Below are positions 23,801 through 34,637 of a stretch of 64,000 nucleotides of DNA, in pieces. How positions within the stretch are numbered: the stretch's first letter is position 1; each line of letters begins with the position of its first letter. This stretch comes from Mixophyes australis (Eukaryota; Chordata; Amphibia; Anura; Limnodynastidae), in contig JAVHZZ010000002.1 of the NCBI GenBank assembly GCA_036250195.1, positions 273,982,960 through 274,046,959 on the forward strand, in the 5' to 3' direction. The notes beneath the pieces were generated by a model that did not search any database, had not been told where the DNA came from, and saw only the letters and a list, made by a program, of their open reading frames with translations. The translations under genes and the position numbers were made by a program.

Positions 23801-24530
23801 GCCATTGATCTATTTGTTTCTATTTCCTACCATGAGAATGTTGATGCTTATTTTTGTAATTATCTCTCTGTTTTCTCTCTCTGGAGTGTTTATGCTAGTC
23901 TTGCTCTATTTATTTGTATCCATTTCTATCACTCTCTTCCAATGTGTGTACAACATTTGCATTTTTTTATATAATGGCAATTTTGATGGCCTTTAACATG
24001 CATGACTTATATAAGACATAAATGATGCTCCAATAAGCAGTATTTTAGGTGTCAAATGGAAAGGCGCTAGTCCATAAGTGATAACAAACAATAATTTGGG
24101 TGACATTTTTATTTCTGTTCTAATATGCATTAATATGAAAGCTCTCACTGTGTACAAATATATGCATGGATGGACATCAGAAAGTATAATGGGGGCATGC
24201 ATCATGTATATGCCTTGTATTACATAGGCACCTTTGGGGAAAATAAAAAGATCTGAAAATCTACAATCTTCTAACTTCCTAAATGACCCTATGAGCCTTT
24301 CCAATACATAGTCTCCTGCTGCACCCTTGGTTGACCCTACAATAACATCTACACTAACTTGAAGGGGTTGCAGGGACAATCCACAGTTTTGGTCATTGTA
24401 TTTATATTTTCATTATTTGCACTTTTACCTGTAAAATAGATAACAATGTATTCATTATTAAAGGATTTTAGTGGTAATCACTTTTTATTATTATATTCTT
24501 ATTATACAGGTTGCTAGAATTGTGTGTACC
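20885..24530. other. Gene-free region with scattered repeats
   Basis: No coding region is convincing. An (ATT)n run lies near 21,952-21,975. A stretch ending TTAATGAATCAGCCCC near 22,490-22,505 resembles the terminus of a frog MITE. Near 23,325-23,390 a CTGAAAAAGG...ACATGAAACACATCA stretch resembles the Penelope terminal signature. Two open frames without recognisable domains (23,403-23,702 and 23,993-24,379, both minus, 99 and 128 codons) may be chance. Confidence 0.4.
22745..23060 (+). repeat. Interspersed repeat with GTGGGAGGAAACTGGAG core
   Basis: The stretch runs through a CTATATAGAGCCACCAATTC start, the block CCCATTGGAGCTTACAGTC, the core TTTTTGGAGTGTGGGAGGAA and a final GTGCTAACCACTGAG. 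This order is familiar from a dispersed repeat seen in many fish and amphibian sequences. I do not trust a family name. It is degenerate and carries no frame. Confidence 0.65.
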
Positions 24531-24533
24531 TCA

Positions 24534-24740
24534 TGTTAGATCTTAAATTCTGACCCAAGTCTGCCTGTGGTGTCAAGTATATCTGGAAGCGCTTCATTCA
24601 GCTGGAGAGAATTGACACAGACCAAGTTCTGTATACAAGGAATATTCTCTAGTTTATTTATACAAAGATACAAGTTTTATAGCCTACTGAATAAATGAAT
24701 CCTATGTCATATGCATACAATAGTTTATACCATTAGTTAT
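24534..24740 (-). mobile_element. Partial LTR (3' part) of a second LTR family
   Basis: It is nearly identical to 46,746-46,955, the R-U5 part of the complete LTR at 46,746-47,334. On the minus strand it ends TTTAAGATCTAACA and includes the polyadenylation-like TTTATTCAGTAGG/AATAAAC neighbourhood. It is truncated exactly at the base of a small palindrome (24,718-24,754), beyond which the GY-CSD 3' LTR begins. Confidence 0.75.
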
Positions 24741-24754
24741 GGTATAAACTATTG
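24718..24754. repeat. Perfect 14-bp inverted repeat at an LTR-LTR junction
   Basis: Arms CAATAGTTTATACC and GGTATAAACTATTG surround the 9-base loop ATTAGTTAT. The related copy at 46,933-46,957 has the left arm and loop only, so the right arm was created at this locus. Confidence 0.9.
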
Positions 24755-25054
24755 TCCCCAGCTGTTCTCCGTCCGCTTTGCTGGCAATGTCACAGTTCTG
24801 GCAGCAGCTTATCTTCTCTCTGCTCGGCTGCATGTCCTCCCCCTTGTTCCTTCTACCATGCTGCTCTCTCTCACTCCTCCTTCCTGCACATCCTCTTCCT
24901 GTTACTCCCCCAGCCAATCAGGGCCTTCATCCTCCTCCTGTCAATCACTCCTGGTTACAAGTCTCCAGGAGCACAATTAACCCCTTGTAGCCCTGCATTT
25001 TAACAGTGCTTATGCACTCCTCTGTGCTGTTCAACTGGGCTTTGATGTACCACA
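24755..25054 (-). mobile_element. GY-CSD 3' LTR, 5' portion only
   Basis: Minus-strand start TGTGGTACATCAAAGCCC at 25,054. It is nearly identical over 300 bases to 43,055-43,351, the start of the 5' LTR. It ends at 24,755, where the palindrome and the foreign LTR piece begin. Confidence 0.85.
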
Positions 25055-25070
25055 TTCACCCCTGCTTTTT
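25055..25070 (-). promoter_or_regulatory. GY-CSD polypurine tract
   Basis: Minus-strand AAAAAGCAGGGGTGAA lies directly before the 3' LTR. It would be the primer for plus-strand DNA synthesis. Confidence 0.65.
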
Positions 25071-25133
25071 CAGGTGCGTGTCCTCACGCATTAAGACATA
25101 AAGGTGGTTGTTCTTTATCAACTCAAATCACAC

Positions 25134-25563
25134 TATTATGTTCTTGCCCTTAGATTTGCCCTCATTCAAGATGGCCGTGATTGCCTCATGAAGTTTCCAT
25201 CTTGGATCTCTGATATGAACTTGCCCTTACAATAGCCCTTATCCAAGATGGCCAGAACTGTCTCAGGAAGATTCCTTCTTGGATCTCATTTCCTGTTTGT
25301 GCCTAGAAAAGGCACTTCCTGTTATGCAGCCTTTGCTCGAGTATTGTGTACAAACAGGAGTCTGAACCAGATGCTTCCACAGAACCTTGCTCCCTTGTGA
25401 TTTGGAATACAATTACTTGGTACCTCTACAGGCTATTTATCCTGTTGATACTTTGGACTTGCTTGCTGGACATTTAAGATATTTTTTCTGTATCAAAATA
25501 AATCGTGTTTACTACAGTACTACCTGGCTATTGGGTTCCGTTTGTAATACCAGACGTGTGACA
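25134..25563 (+). mobile_element. 5' LTR of the Sushi-like element
   Basis: It begins TATTATGTTC (TGTTATGTTC in the 3' copy, so the terminal G has mutated to A) and ends GTGTGACA. AATAAA at about 25,497 can serve as a polyadenylation signal. Directly after the LTR no clear TGG primer site is seen; the gag ATG follows after only 17 bases. Confidence 0.9.
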
Positions 25564-25580
25564 GGATACTCAAGCCCAAA

Positions 25581-28500
25581 ATGACGGAACCCGCCGGGTC
25601 AGAACCATCTGCTTTACAGCGACTTTCAGATCTGAGTTTCCACATGCATTCTGCTTCAAGACAACTGCAGGAATTTCATGCAAAATTTCAAGAACTGGAG
25701 ACCCAGTGTACAAATAATTTTCAACTGCAAAATCAACACGTAACTGAGTTGCAAATAAATGTTCATGAACTCAAAGATCAAATAGCTCTACAAAATGGAG
25801 TTATTACAGAACTACAGGTGCGGCTTCAAGAAGTTAATGCTGTGGCACCTTCAGCTGCAGTACATCAGCCCACACTCCCACTACCTCCGGCTCGATTCTC
25901 AGGTGATCGTAAAAAATACAGAGGTTTTATTAATCAATGTAATATGCATTTTGATTTACATCCCACTTATTTTTTGACTGATGTACAGAAAGTACGTTGT
26001 ATTCTTTTATTGTTGAAAGATGATGCCTTGGCATGGGCTTCTCCTTTGATAGAAGCAAAAAGTCCCATATTACAAGATCTTTCTAATTTTATGGATGCAA
26101 TGAACCAGATATTTGATGATCCAAATCGAAGTGCTACTGCTGAGTCAGTTTTATTAAAGATGCGTCAGGGAAGATGTTCAGTGGCTGAATACACCTCTGA
26201 TTTCCGAAGATGGATCTTGGACACAGATTGGAATTCGGCAGCTAAGCTGTCTGTTTATCGAAAGGGGTTATCTGAGTTCATTAAAGATGAATTATCTAGA
26301 GCTGATGCACCCACTGAATTTGAAGCCTTTGTTAAACATTGTATTCGTATTGATGCTCGTCAAATGGAGAGGAAACAAGATAGATGGGGTTCCATGTGGA
26401 CTCGTCCTAATTATCCAGAATCAGCAATATCAAATTACTCTGGAACTCCTGCAACACAACAGATTGAGGAGTCTGAGCCAATGCAAATAGATACCATTCG
26501 CAAACAGATTTCTATTGAAAGAAGAGATCAACGACGACAAGAAAATCTCTGTTTGTATTGTGGTAAATCTGGACATTATGTATCTAATTGTTCTCAACGA
26601 CCTCGCAAGACAGTTGCTACATTGATGGAACCTAAAGACTCTGACCAGGAATCTATTATTTCATGCTGCTCACATCAACTGAATGCTATTATTCCTCAAA
26701 TATCTTCACTGTCTACATTTGAGAGAGAGAACAGAAGAATAAAGAATCATTTTTCAATACCAATACAACTTGAGATAAACTCTCAACTTATTTCAACCAT
26801 GGATTCAGGAGCCAATGGTAATTTCATGGATATAGATTTTGCTAAACAAAACCATATAGTATTTCAAGAAATAAAGACTCCTGTATTGATGGAGACAGTT
26901 GATGGGTCCCCTTTGAATTCTGGTCCCATCACACATGAAACAGAACTTATGTCCCTGATGATAGAACCCAATCATAAGGAGGAACTCACTTTTTTTCTCA
27001 TATCTTCTCCAAATTTTCCCATAATTTTGGGTCTCCCTTGGTTCACTAACAATAACCCAGCCATTAACTGGGAGTCTCAAACCCTAACGTTTCAAGAGCC
27101 TATCAGTGTGGCCCCGCTTGCACAAAAAGAGAATCAGATCTCAGTGTCCCCCTCTTCTGGGGTGGAACAATTGCCTGTTCAATATCAGGATTTTGCAGAT
27201 ATCTGTAACAAACAAAATGCTGACAAATTACCACCCCATCGACCATATGATTGTCCCATTGATCTATTACCTGGGGCTATTATTCCTTTTGGTCGGATTT
27301 ATTCATTAGCTGATCCTGAATTAAAGACGCTAAAGACTTACCTGGAGGAAAATGAAACTAAAGGTTTTATTCGTCCTTCAAGATCTCCAGCAGGGGCTCC
27401 TATTTTTTTTGTAAAAAATAAAGATGGATCTTTGCGGCCATGCATTGATTATAGAGAATTAAATAAAGTTACTATAAAGAACAGACATCCACTTCCTCTC
27501 ATCCCAGAATTATTGGAAAGACTGCAGACAGCAAGTATTTTCACAAAGCTCGATTTAAAAGGAGCGTACAACCTAATATGCATTCGACCAGGTGATGAAT
27601 GGAAAACGGCTTTTCGAACAAAATATGGATATTATGAGTACCTCGTGATGCCGTTCGGGTTATGTAATGCCCCTGCTACTTTCCAACATTTTATAAATTA
27701 TGTCTTTCGAGATTTGCTTGATCTGTTCATTGTTGTATATCTTGATGATATCCTTATCTTTTCTAATTCTTTACCAGAACATCAAGAACATGTTCGAATT
27801 ATTTTACAATGGCTACGTATAAACCAATTATACATCAAGTTGGAGAAATGCGAATTCCATCGTACTCAAATAAAATTTTTGGGTTACATTATATCCCCTC
27901 AAGGACTGTGTATGGATCCCTGTAAAGTGCATGCTGTGGTAGATTGGCCCATACCTAAAAACGTCAAAGATGTGCAACGATTTATGGGCTTTGCTAATTT
28001 CTATCAACGTTTTATAAAAGACTTTTCTGGAATTGCTGCCCCCATTACTCAGCTCACAAAAAAGGTTTCCTCCTTTCAGTGGTCACCAGCAGCTGATAAA
28101 GCTTTTTCCATTTTGAAAACGAAGTTCACGTCAGCTCCTATATTAATTCATCCTGATCCTACACTCCCATTTGTTTTGGAAACTGATGAATCGGATTCAG
28201 CTATAGGAGCAGTAATTTCACAAAGAGTAGGAGAAAAAATGTTACTTCACCCCTGTGCTTTTTATTCAAGGTAAATGACTGCTCCTGAAAGAAATTATGA
28301 TGTGGGAAATAAAGAACTTCTTGCCATTATAGCTGCTTTTTCAGAATGGAGACATCTTTTAGAAGGTGCAAAGCATCAAGTGATAGTCCTCACCGATCAC
28401 CGGAATTTGGAATTCCTTAAATCAGTAAAAAGATTATCTCCCTGACAAGCTCAATGGGCTCTCTTTTTAAGCCGTTTTGATTATCTAATTTCCTACAGAC

Positions 28501-30053
28501 CTGGATCGAAGAATGGAAAAGCTGATGCCCTCTCAAGAGCCTATGCAGAGAATCCTCAACAGGTAAAGCCTGTTCAAACAATAATTCCTGATTCAAATTT
28601 TTTGGGGTTTATTTGTACAACTGAGTTATTAACAGAGATCAAGAATGGATATGATATGGATTCTACCCTCATGAATCCTCCAAAAAATGTTAAATTATCT
28701 TATGACAACAGAGTCTGGCATATGGCACATCAACTATACGTTCCAGAAAAAGCACGGTTAAAGGTCATGCAACTATTCCATGACTCTAAATTAGCAGGCC
28801 ATAAAGGACTTCAGAAAACTCAAGAACTGTTAAGCCGTTCATTCTGGTGGCCCAACTATAAGGAAGATGTAGCAAAATATGTATCCTCTTGTACAACGTG
28901 TGCCAGATTTAAGACTCCTCGTGCTTCTCCTTTTGGACTACTACAACCTTTGCCAATACCTACACGTCCATGGGATTCCATTTCCATGGACTTTATTGTA
29001 GAACTTCCGAGATCTAAGAATATGACCCCTATCTTTGTGGTAATTGACAGACTGACAAAGATGGCTCACTTTATACCCTGCCAGGGTACTCCTACAGCAA
29101 AAGAAACAGCCGACTTACTTATAAAAGAAGTTTTTCGTTTGCATGGCGTTCCTAATGATGTGGTGTCAGACCGAGGTGTTCAATTCACATCACGATTTTG
29201 GAAACAGTTTTGCAAATCCCTTGGCATTGTGGTGAACTTGTCCACTGCATTTCATCCACAGTCAAATGGACAAACGGAGCGAACAAACCAAACACTTGAG
29301 CAATACCTCAGATGTTATATAAGTCACCTACAAGATGATTGGGTTGATATCCTCCCCATGGCTGAGTTTGCATACAATAATTCTCAACATTCATTTACAA
29401 GATTTAGCCCTTTCTATGCTAATCTAGGATATCATCCAAATATTTGTCCCAATTTACCTTGTGACTCTCCAATTCCTGCTGTGGAAGATAGACTGATTAT
29501 TATGCAAAGTAATCTTGAATTATTAAAAGAGACATTGAAAACTGCTCAAGAAAGATATAAACGTGATGCTGACAGATCACGAAGGGCTGCTCCAACTTTT
29601 AGTATTGGCGATGAAGTATGGTTGTCAACTAGACATTTAAGAATGAAGGTACCATCTGCTAAGTTGGGAAGTAAGTTTATTGGTCCATATAAGATCATTG
29701 CACAGATTAGTTCAGTGGCTTTTCGATTGGATCTTCCTGATTCCATGAAGGTACATCCTGTTTTTCATGTATCATTACTAAAACCTTCAGTTAAGAATCC
29801 ATTTCCTGGTCGCTCTTTGCCTCCTCCTGAGCCAATTCAAGTTGATGAGCATGAGGAATTTATAGTCGAAAAGATCCTGGACTCTCGTATGTTTCGAAAT
29901 CAATTACAGTATCTGCTACGTTGGCAGGGATATGGGCCAGAAGATGACTCTTGGCAATCTGCAAAGGATGTTCATGCCCCACTTTTGGTAAAAGCATTTC
30001 ATCAACAGCATCCTGGGAAGCCTGGTCCTAAGTCATCCAGAGGACGTCGTTGA
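25581..30053 (+). pseudogene. Gag-Pol polyprotein of the Sushi-like chromovirus, two nonsense codons
   Basis: One frame of 1,490 codons, broken by TAA at 28,272 (codon 898) and TGA at 28,443 (codon 955, probably from CGA). Gag has an N-terminal coiled-coil-like region (1-90), a capsid-like core starting PPARFSGDRKKY, and a CCHC knuckle (C324-C337). Protease follows with DSG at 408-410, then RT with YLDD at 720-723 and RNase H across the stops. Integrase has an HHCC region and DD35E blocks (SMDFIVE, SDRGVQF, NGQTERTNQ), then GPY/F and a chromodomain (about residues 1,429-1,462, LRWQGYGPEDDSW). Gag resembles the RTL/PEG10-type lineage of Sushi-like elements. The frame continues across both stops without a shift, so the inactivation is recent. 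Confidence 0.93.
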
Positions 30054-30066
30054 GAAGGGGGCATCC
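30050..30066 (+). promoter_or_regulatory. Polypurine tract of the Sushi-like element
   Basis: TGAGAAGGGGGCATCC lies between the stop codon of pol and the 3' LTR. Confidence 0.7.
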
Positions 30067-30489
30067 TGTTATGTTCTTGCCCTTAGATTTGCCCGCTTTC
30101 AAGATGGCCGAGATTGCCTCATGAAGTTTCCATCTTGGATCTCTGATATAAACTTGCCCTTACAATAGCCCTTATCCAAGATGGCCAGAACTGTCTCAGG
30201 AAGATTCCATCTTGGATCTCATTTCCTGCTTGGGCCTAGAAAAGGCACTTCCTGTTATGCAGCCTTTGCTCGAGTATTGTGTTTGTGTCTGAACCAGATG
30301 CTTCCACAGAACCTTGCTCCCTTGTGATTTGGAATACAATTACTTGGTACCTCTACAGGATATTTATCCTGTTGATACTTTGGACTTGCTTGCTGGACAT
30401 TTAAGATTTATTTCTGTATCAAAATAAATCCTGTTTACTACAGTACTACCTGGCTATTGGGTTCCATTTGTAATACCAGAAGTGTGACA
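30067..30489 (+). mobile_element. 3' LTR of the Sushi-like element
   Basis: TGTTATGTTC ... GTGTGACA. It lacks about 7 bases near 30,280 that the 5' LTR has and differs by scattered substitutions. The target duplication CACAC follows. Confidence 0.93.
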
Positions 30490-30574
30490 CACACATCTAC
30501 AACAGTTATAATGGCAAACATGTCCAATGACAGCAGTTTTAATATACATTATATACAACAGTTTCAGTAGATCT

Positions 30575-31957
30575 CTAACCCTGATACCGCCAATAGTAGC
30601 TCGAAAGGGTCATTGGGCAGCTGAGGCAAAGTCCCTTCGTCATCGTCTGGCTCTTCGTCCCAGTCATCCCTTGATGTTTCTTCTGGCCCTTGGTCTGGCC
30701 TTGGGCGGAGCTTGATATGGGTTCGGCCGTAATCACATACGGGTTCAACTTCCACTTGGGATCCAGTTTACTCCGGGGTCGATTATTCTTCTTGAGGACG
30801 ATGCTCCTTGCTGGCAGCCGACAGGCCTGCGCATCCCGGTCGTAGTCTTTCTTCTGCCGTTTGTAGAAGAACGGAGGAGGGAGCTTGCGCTGAACAGGTC
30901 TCTGCTGAGGGAACACTTCCTCTGCTCTCACTCCCTCGCTCACTTGCTCTCCACTTACTTCTCCACCAGATTCTGCAGCATTCTCTCCTCTTGGCCGGTA
31001 GAAACGTCTGCGGAACCTTCGTTGGTAGGGTGCAAATCTGCTTCCTTTTACTGGTACACCACCAGGGCCAGTCACGTTTGCTGCCTCGGCACCATTCTCT
31101 CCCTCCACAACATCAAATTCCACAGTCTCCCCGTCTCCAACACTGCGCAGAAACTTCCGTGGGTTATTTCGCTTTATTGCTGTCTGGTGGACAATGACAT
31201 CTTCTTTGGTGTCATTTCTGTTGATGAAGCCATATCCATTCCGCACATTAAACCACTTGACAGTGCCCAAAACCTTTACATGGGGACCAGCGGACTTTTG
31301 ATGACCTTGTAGGAGCCGAACAGTATGTTGAAAGGCCTGATGACCGGGGGACGCCGCTTGGGTTAATTTACCCTTCAAAGTTGCCACTAGCTCATCCGGG
31401 CATCTTTGCAGCACATTCATCCCCAGGATGATGGGGGCTATGTTCCCTTCACAGGGGGCGGTGACGAGACAGCCTTGTCTTGGCAACAAGGTCGCTCTGA
31501 TCTGTATTTCCACTTCCCAATACCCTTCACACGCAATCTCAAGGCCGTTACTGGCGGTCAGCCGCAGCCAGGTTGGGGGTGGTGATAACAGCTGCTCTTT
31601 GCCCCAATACTTGTGGAATGTAGGTAGCCGGATGGTCGTAATCTGCGACCCCATGTCAAGCATAGCCAGGGTCTCCACTCCATTAATTGTAATGGGTAAT
31701 GTGGGACATTGTCCGATGAATTGGGGCCTCCAGTTTTCTGGATCCGGATCTATTCCCGGGGCTCGCCCAGAGATTCGGCCCTCGATCTCGGGGTGTTGGA
31801 GTTTAAATGTTCGTTTTTGGCGCAGTTTCATTCTACCCCATGGCACCGGCGGCCTATCGGGCGCCCTTGACCATCGAATTGGTTGGGCGATCGCCGTACA
31901 TACTCGCGAGGTGGTTCCCACCTGCCGTGGACTGGTCTTTGTCTTTCGGGCCTCCAC
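30575..31957 (-). CDS. Retroviral-type protease fused to Y-box cold-shock domain and integrase C-terminal tail
   Basis: A single open frame of 460 codons without ATG (the first codon is GTG), so it is entered by frameshift from gag. Residues 80-190 are an aspartic protease with [10 protein letters not shown] (D101, M102, G103) and the flap-side PIILGM (175-180). The threonine of DTG is methionine, a change explained by CG to TG decay. Residues about 225-366 match a Y-box protein: cold-shock RNP1 [12 protein letters not shown] (234-245), RNP2 as VIVHQTAI (254-261, usual F now I), [13 protein letters not shown] and [12 protein letters not shown], then an arginine-rich [11 protein letters not shown] tail. 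The last part resembles FRGY2/Ybx2 best. Residues 367-415 ([16 protein letters not shown]) resemble the segment at the end of gypsy integrases. The frame shifts near residue 415; an acidic C-terminus continues in another frame to 30,564. Both fusion joints are in frame. Confidence 0.85.
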   Translation of the reverse strand: MEARKTKTSPRQVGTTSRVCTAIAQPIRWSRAPDRPPVPWGRMKLRQKRTFKLQHPEIEGRISGRAPGIDPDPENWRPQFIGQCPTLPITINGVETLAMLDMGSQITTIRLPTFHKYWGKEQLLSPPPTWLRLTASNGLEIACEGYWEVEIQIRATLLPRQGCLVTAPCEGNIAPIILGMNVLQRCPDELVATLKGKLTQAASPGHQAFQHTVRLLQGHQKSAGPHVKVLGTVKWFNVRNGYGFINRNDTKEDVIVHQTAIKRNNPRKFLRSVGDGETVEFDVVEGENGAEAANVTGPGGVPVKGSRFAPYQRRFRRRFYRPRGENAAESGGEVSGEQVSEGVRAEEVFPQQRPVQRKLPPPFFYKRQKKDYDRDAQACRLPARSIVLKKNNRPRSKLDPKWKLNPYVITAEPISSSAQGQTKGQKKHQGMTGTKSQTMTKGLCLSCPMTLSSYYWRYQG

Positions 31958-32007
31958 TCTGGTTCCCTATAGGTGGGTGCCGGTGGCCTCGCCATTTGGC
32001 GCATCTC

Positions 32008-32844
32008 TCACTGGATTTCTACCATTCCGACAGCCAGCTCCTCCATTTGCTTTTTGAGCGTTTGTATTGGGTCTTTGGTGGGATACTGACCGCTCTGTAT
32101 TACCGATTCTTGGGCCCGTGTTGATTTTTCTGTGCTGCTTGCCATGGCTCCCCTCGAGCTTGCACTTTCTCTGAAGCCCATCAATTCTGGGTATTCTTCC
32201 TCCCTTCTCCGTTGGTTACCGACAATGGCGATGGCGGTCTCTTTAAACTCTCGGAAGGTTTTGCCTGGCATCTGTGCCTTCATCAGTCGTAGCTGAATCT
32301 TAATGCTTTCTTGGGCGACTCCTTCTACGAACTGTACGGTCAGGGCTTCATCCGCGTTTCGTACTTCCTCTTTGTCCACTGCCTGAATGGCTCTTAGAAT
32401 CTCTTGTAGGCTCAGGGCATAGTCCCGCAGTGTCTCGTTCAGTTGTTGCTTGCGAGCATATAGTTTCAACTTCAGCTCCGGAAGAGTTCTTGTCTCAAAC
32501 GTTGTGGAATTTTTTTTTAAAACTTGTGCCACTTCTTTCTTGTCGTCCCTCGGCCATGAGATTACTTCTCTGAGCGCCGACCCTGTGAGTTGCCCTATTA
32601 CGATCTCCACTTTCTGCTGTTCATTCAACGGGTATAGCCGGAACATGGATTCCAGTTTGTTCTCGAATTCTGTGAATGAAGTCTACTGTAGCTTGTTGTC
32701 ATCTCCGCTGTACTTCGGGAGCCATGGGGCCCCGAAATAGTATGGTAGGATTATGGGCACATTTGGTGTTGCTGCTGGGGCGGCCTGTTCTGGGCTTTGT
32801 GGCCCTGCCGGTTGCGCTGCTCCCCCACCTTGTTGCTGATCCAT
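32008..32844 (-). pseudogene. GY-CSD gag (PNMA/gypsy-type capsid)
   Basis: The minus-strand ATG at 32,844 opens a Gln/Ala/Pro-rich leader (MDQQQGGG...). The capsid region then has YSGDD, FENKLESMFRLYPL, IGQLTGSALREV, FVEGV and TFREFKETAI, resembling the gypsy Gag family that also gave rise to PNMA-type genes. An in-frame TAG lies near 32,684 and a TGA at 32,008-32,010. Beyond it the same frame continues with a degenerate zinc-knuckle-like GRRCHG before stopping near 31,835. Protease is in another frame, so a frameshift (programmed or mutational) joined them. The capsid would package the element RNA. This copy is broken. Confidence 0.82.
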
Positions 32845-32880
32845 TTTTCACTGAGGGTATTACTCTCCTGATGCACTCGG

Positions 32881-32898
32881 ATCCTGTTCGTGACGCCA
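32881..32898 (-). promoter_or_regulatory. GY-CSD primer-binding site
   Basis: Minus-strand TGGCGTCACGAACAGGAT starts eight bases inside the LTR end, in the position and with the TGG start of a tRNA primer site. The tRNA is not assigned. Confidence 0.65.
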
Positions 32899-32905
32899 AA
32901 GTTTA

Positions 32906-33231
32906 TGTGGTGGTCGAGTACTGATGGAAATCCTTCCCTTACTTTGTCCTCCAGACATGAGTAAGGTTCTTTTCTGTTCGGATATCCGGTGGTCAGGAGA
33001 TAAATACTTCAATGAAAGGGACAAGGATTGGTCAAACAACTTGGTTTTATTGAGAATGCGGTAAGGATAGTTTCGGTAAGACACTGCGCCACAGACCCCT
33101 TCAGCTCAATAGTAATGACAAAATAATGCGTCTGATCAGCATAGAGCACAATAGCATTTAACATATGACATACACCTGGTGAGTATAAGGCAGAATAACG
33201 ATAACATCTTCAATGCACATTGTCTAATAAG
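32906..33231 (-). mobile_element. GY-CSD 5' LTR, 3' part (R-U5 side)
   Basis: It ends ACCACCACA, complementary to the TGTGGT start at 43,351. It contains AATAAA near 33,042-33,047 on the minus strand, a plausible polyadenylation signal. The left end is the duplicated target of ERV-G copy B. Confidence 0.8.
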
Positions 33232-34637
33232 TATTAAAGTAATTCTATCGTTTTAAAATAAGCATTGCCCAATCAATTGTATGGGTGTCCAAAGCACAAA
33301 GTGATTTATTTTTAACAGATGTAAATAGTCAACAATTCAATACATTATTATATCATGATAAAGTACAGTACAGCACAGCCAATACCAAAAGATAAGTACA
33401 TACCAATGCAATCGCTTGCGCACGCTGCGCACCCACCGGACCCGATGGACAACATTCTGTATAGAATATTGTGTCAGAGTTGACTGAGGCCCCAGTGAGA
33501 TGCAACTAATATATATACAGTCAGTGTTTCATTGTGAACAATAGAGATGACGTAGATTGTTTCTATAGGTCCAGACGTTGGGTGGGTCCAGGCCAGACAG
33601 GTAATAGGTTGATTCAATCTAAGGAATCCAAAGGTGGGGGTCTTCTCTCCAGGGGGTCTGATCCTTTTCATAGCCAGTATCATACAAAGGTTTTACTCTC
33701 TAATATCAATAACTAAAGTATGCAATGTGCGATCTCTTCGTCGACTACACCAGACAGCTGCTGATGATTAGGGCTTCAATATGATATCAGGCATGACACC
33801 TTTCCTATTACCTAAACCTTTAATAACACTACAATGTACATATAATCAACATATATATATATATATATAAACAAATACAATAGATAGTACAGCGCGTAAC
33901 TCTGAGAAGATAAACAAGTTCCAATTCAAATATTGTCCTTTGGAAGAAGTGGATATCCTATGTTCAGGAGGCTGCCAAAGTTCCCACAGAGCCAGTTGGT
34001 GGACTGGAATAATCTAAAACAAAATAAGTAGGAGGGGGCGCCACATAGTATAATACTGTATTCAACAATACAGATAGGTGTACCACAAGCCAGAATTTAA
34101 ATCACCAAGTGGACATAGGCACTCAGGTATTAGAAGTGAATCAGTAAGGATAAAAACACACAGAGGAGGAAATATTTCCAAGACCACCAACACCATACCA
34201 ATATGTGTACCAGATAAAAGAACTTTAAAGCTTATCTGTAGGTATAGTCGGTCCCTTCATAGATTAGAGTAGCTTTGGTTCCCCTTCAGGTTGGTGGAGT
34301 GTTATTCTCAACACTTACAGGATCATAAACAGGCACTTCATATATCCTCAGTGGTAACCACATTTATATAAAGAAAAAGAGGGGAGGGCTCTCATAGTGT
34401 AATACCATATGGTTACACATTTATTGCAGAGTAAAATACAGATGTACACTTACATTAAAAAATTAAGATATATGCTTATCTGGGTATCTTTAAGCTGGAA
34501 CAGGACAACAGGATTCAGTAACTATCACGCTACCACGTTGCCAAAGATCCAGATCACTGAGTCCTTAGGAAATAATCCTCAGCAAAGATCAACACAGAAT
34601 GCGCTGCCACGCTGTGATAATATTAGTATAATATATC

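Larger units (their letters stand above)
25134..30489 (+). mobile_element. Sushi-like Ty3/gypsy chromovirus, nearly intact, TSD CACAC
   Basis: The two LTRs (25,134-25,563 and 30,067-30,489) enclose one long gag-pol frame. A perfect 5-bp duplication CACAC flanks the element (25,129-25,133 and 30,490-30,494). It sits in the 3' untranslated region of GY-CSD in the opposite orientation. By eye the LTRs differ at about a dozen substitutions plus one short indel in about 425 bases, so the insertion is fairly young. Two nonsense codons are the only breaks noticed in the coding region. Confidence 0.95.

Noticed and set aside
23993..24379. 128-codon minus-strand frame as a gene
   Set aside because: No domain, signal or conserved neighbour recognised; left as possible chance, worth only a database search.
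24711..25003. Overlapping plus-strand frames rich in Ser/Pro/Leu, recurring at 42,861-43,287
   Set aside because: They lie in the two LTR copies of GY-CSD on the antisense strand, in a pyrimidine-rich stretch; no coding signature.
30575..31957. Cold-shock domain as a functional host Ybx2 gene
   Set aside because: It lacks introns, the N-terminal domain and the C-terminal half, has protease sequence in frame upstream and integrase-like sequence downstream, and lies between LTRs.
31428..32124. Plus-strand frame of about 209 codons opposite the protease
   Set aside because: Antisense of the GY-CSD protease/gag region; no known domain.
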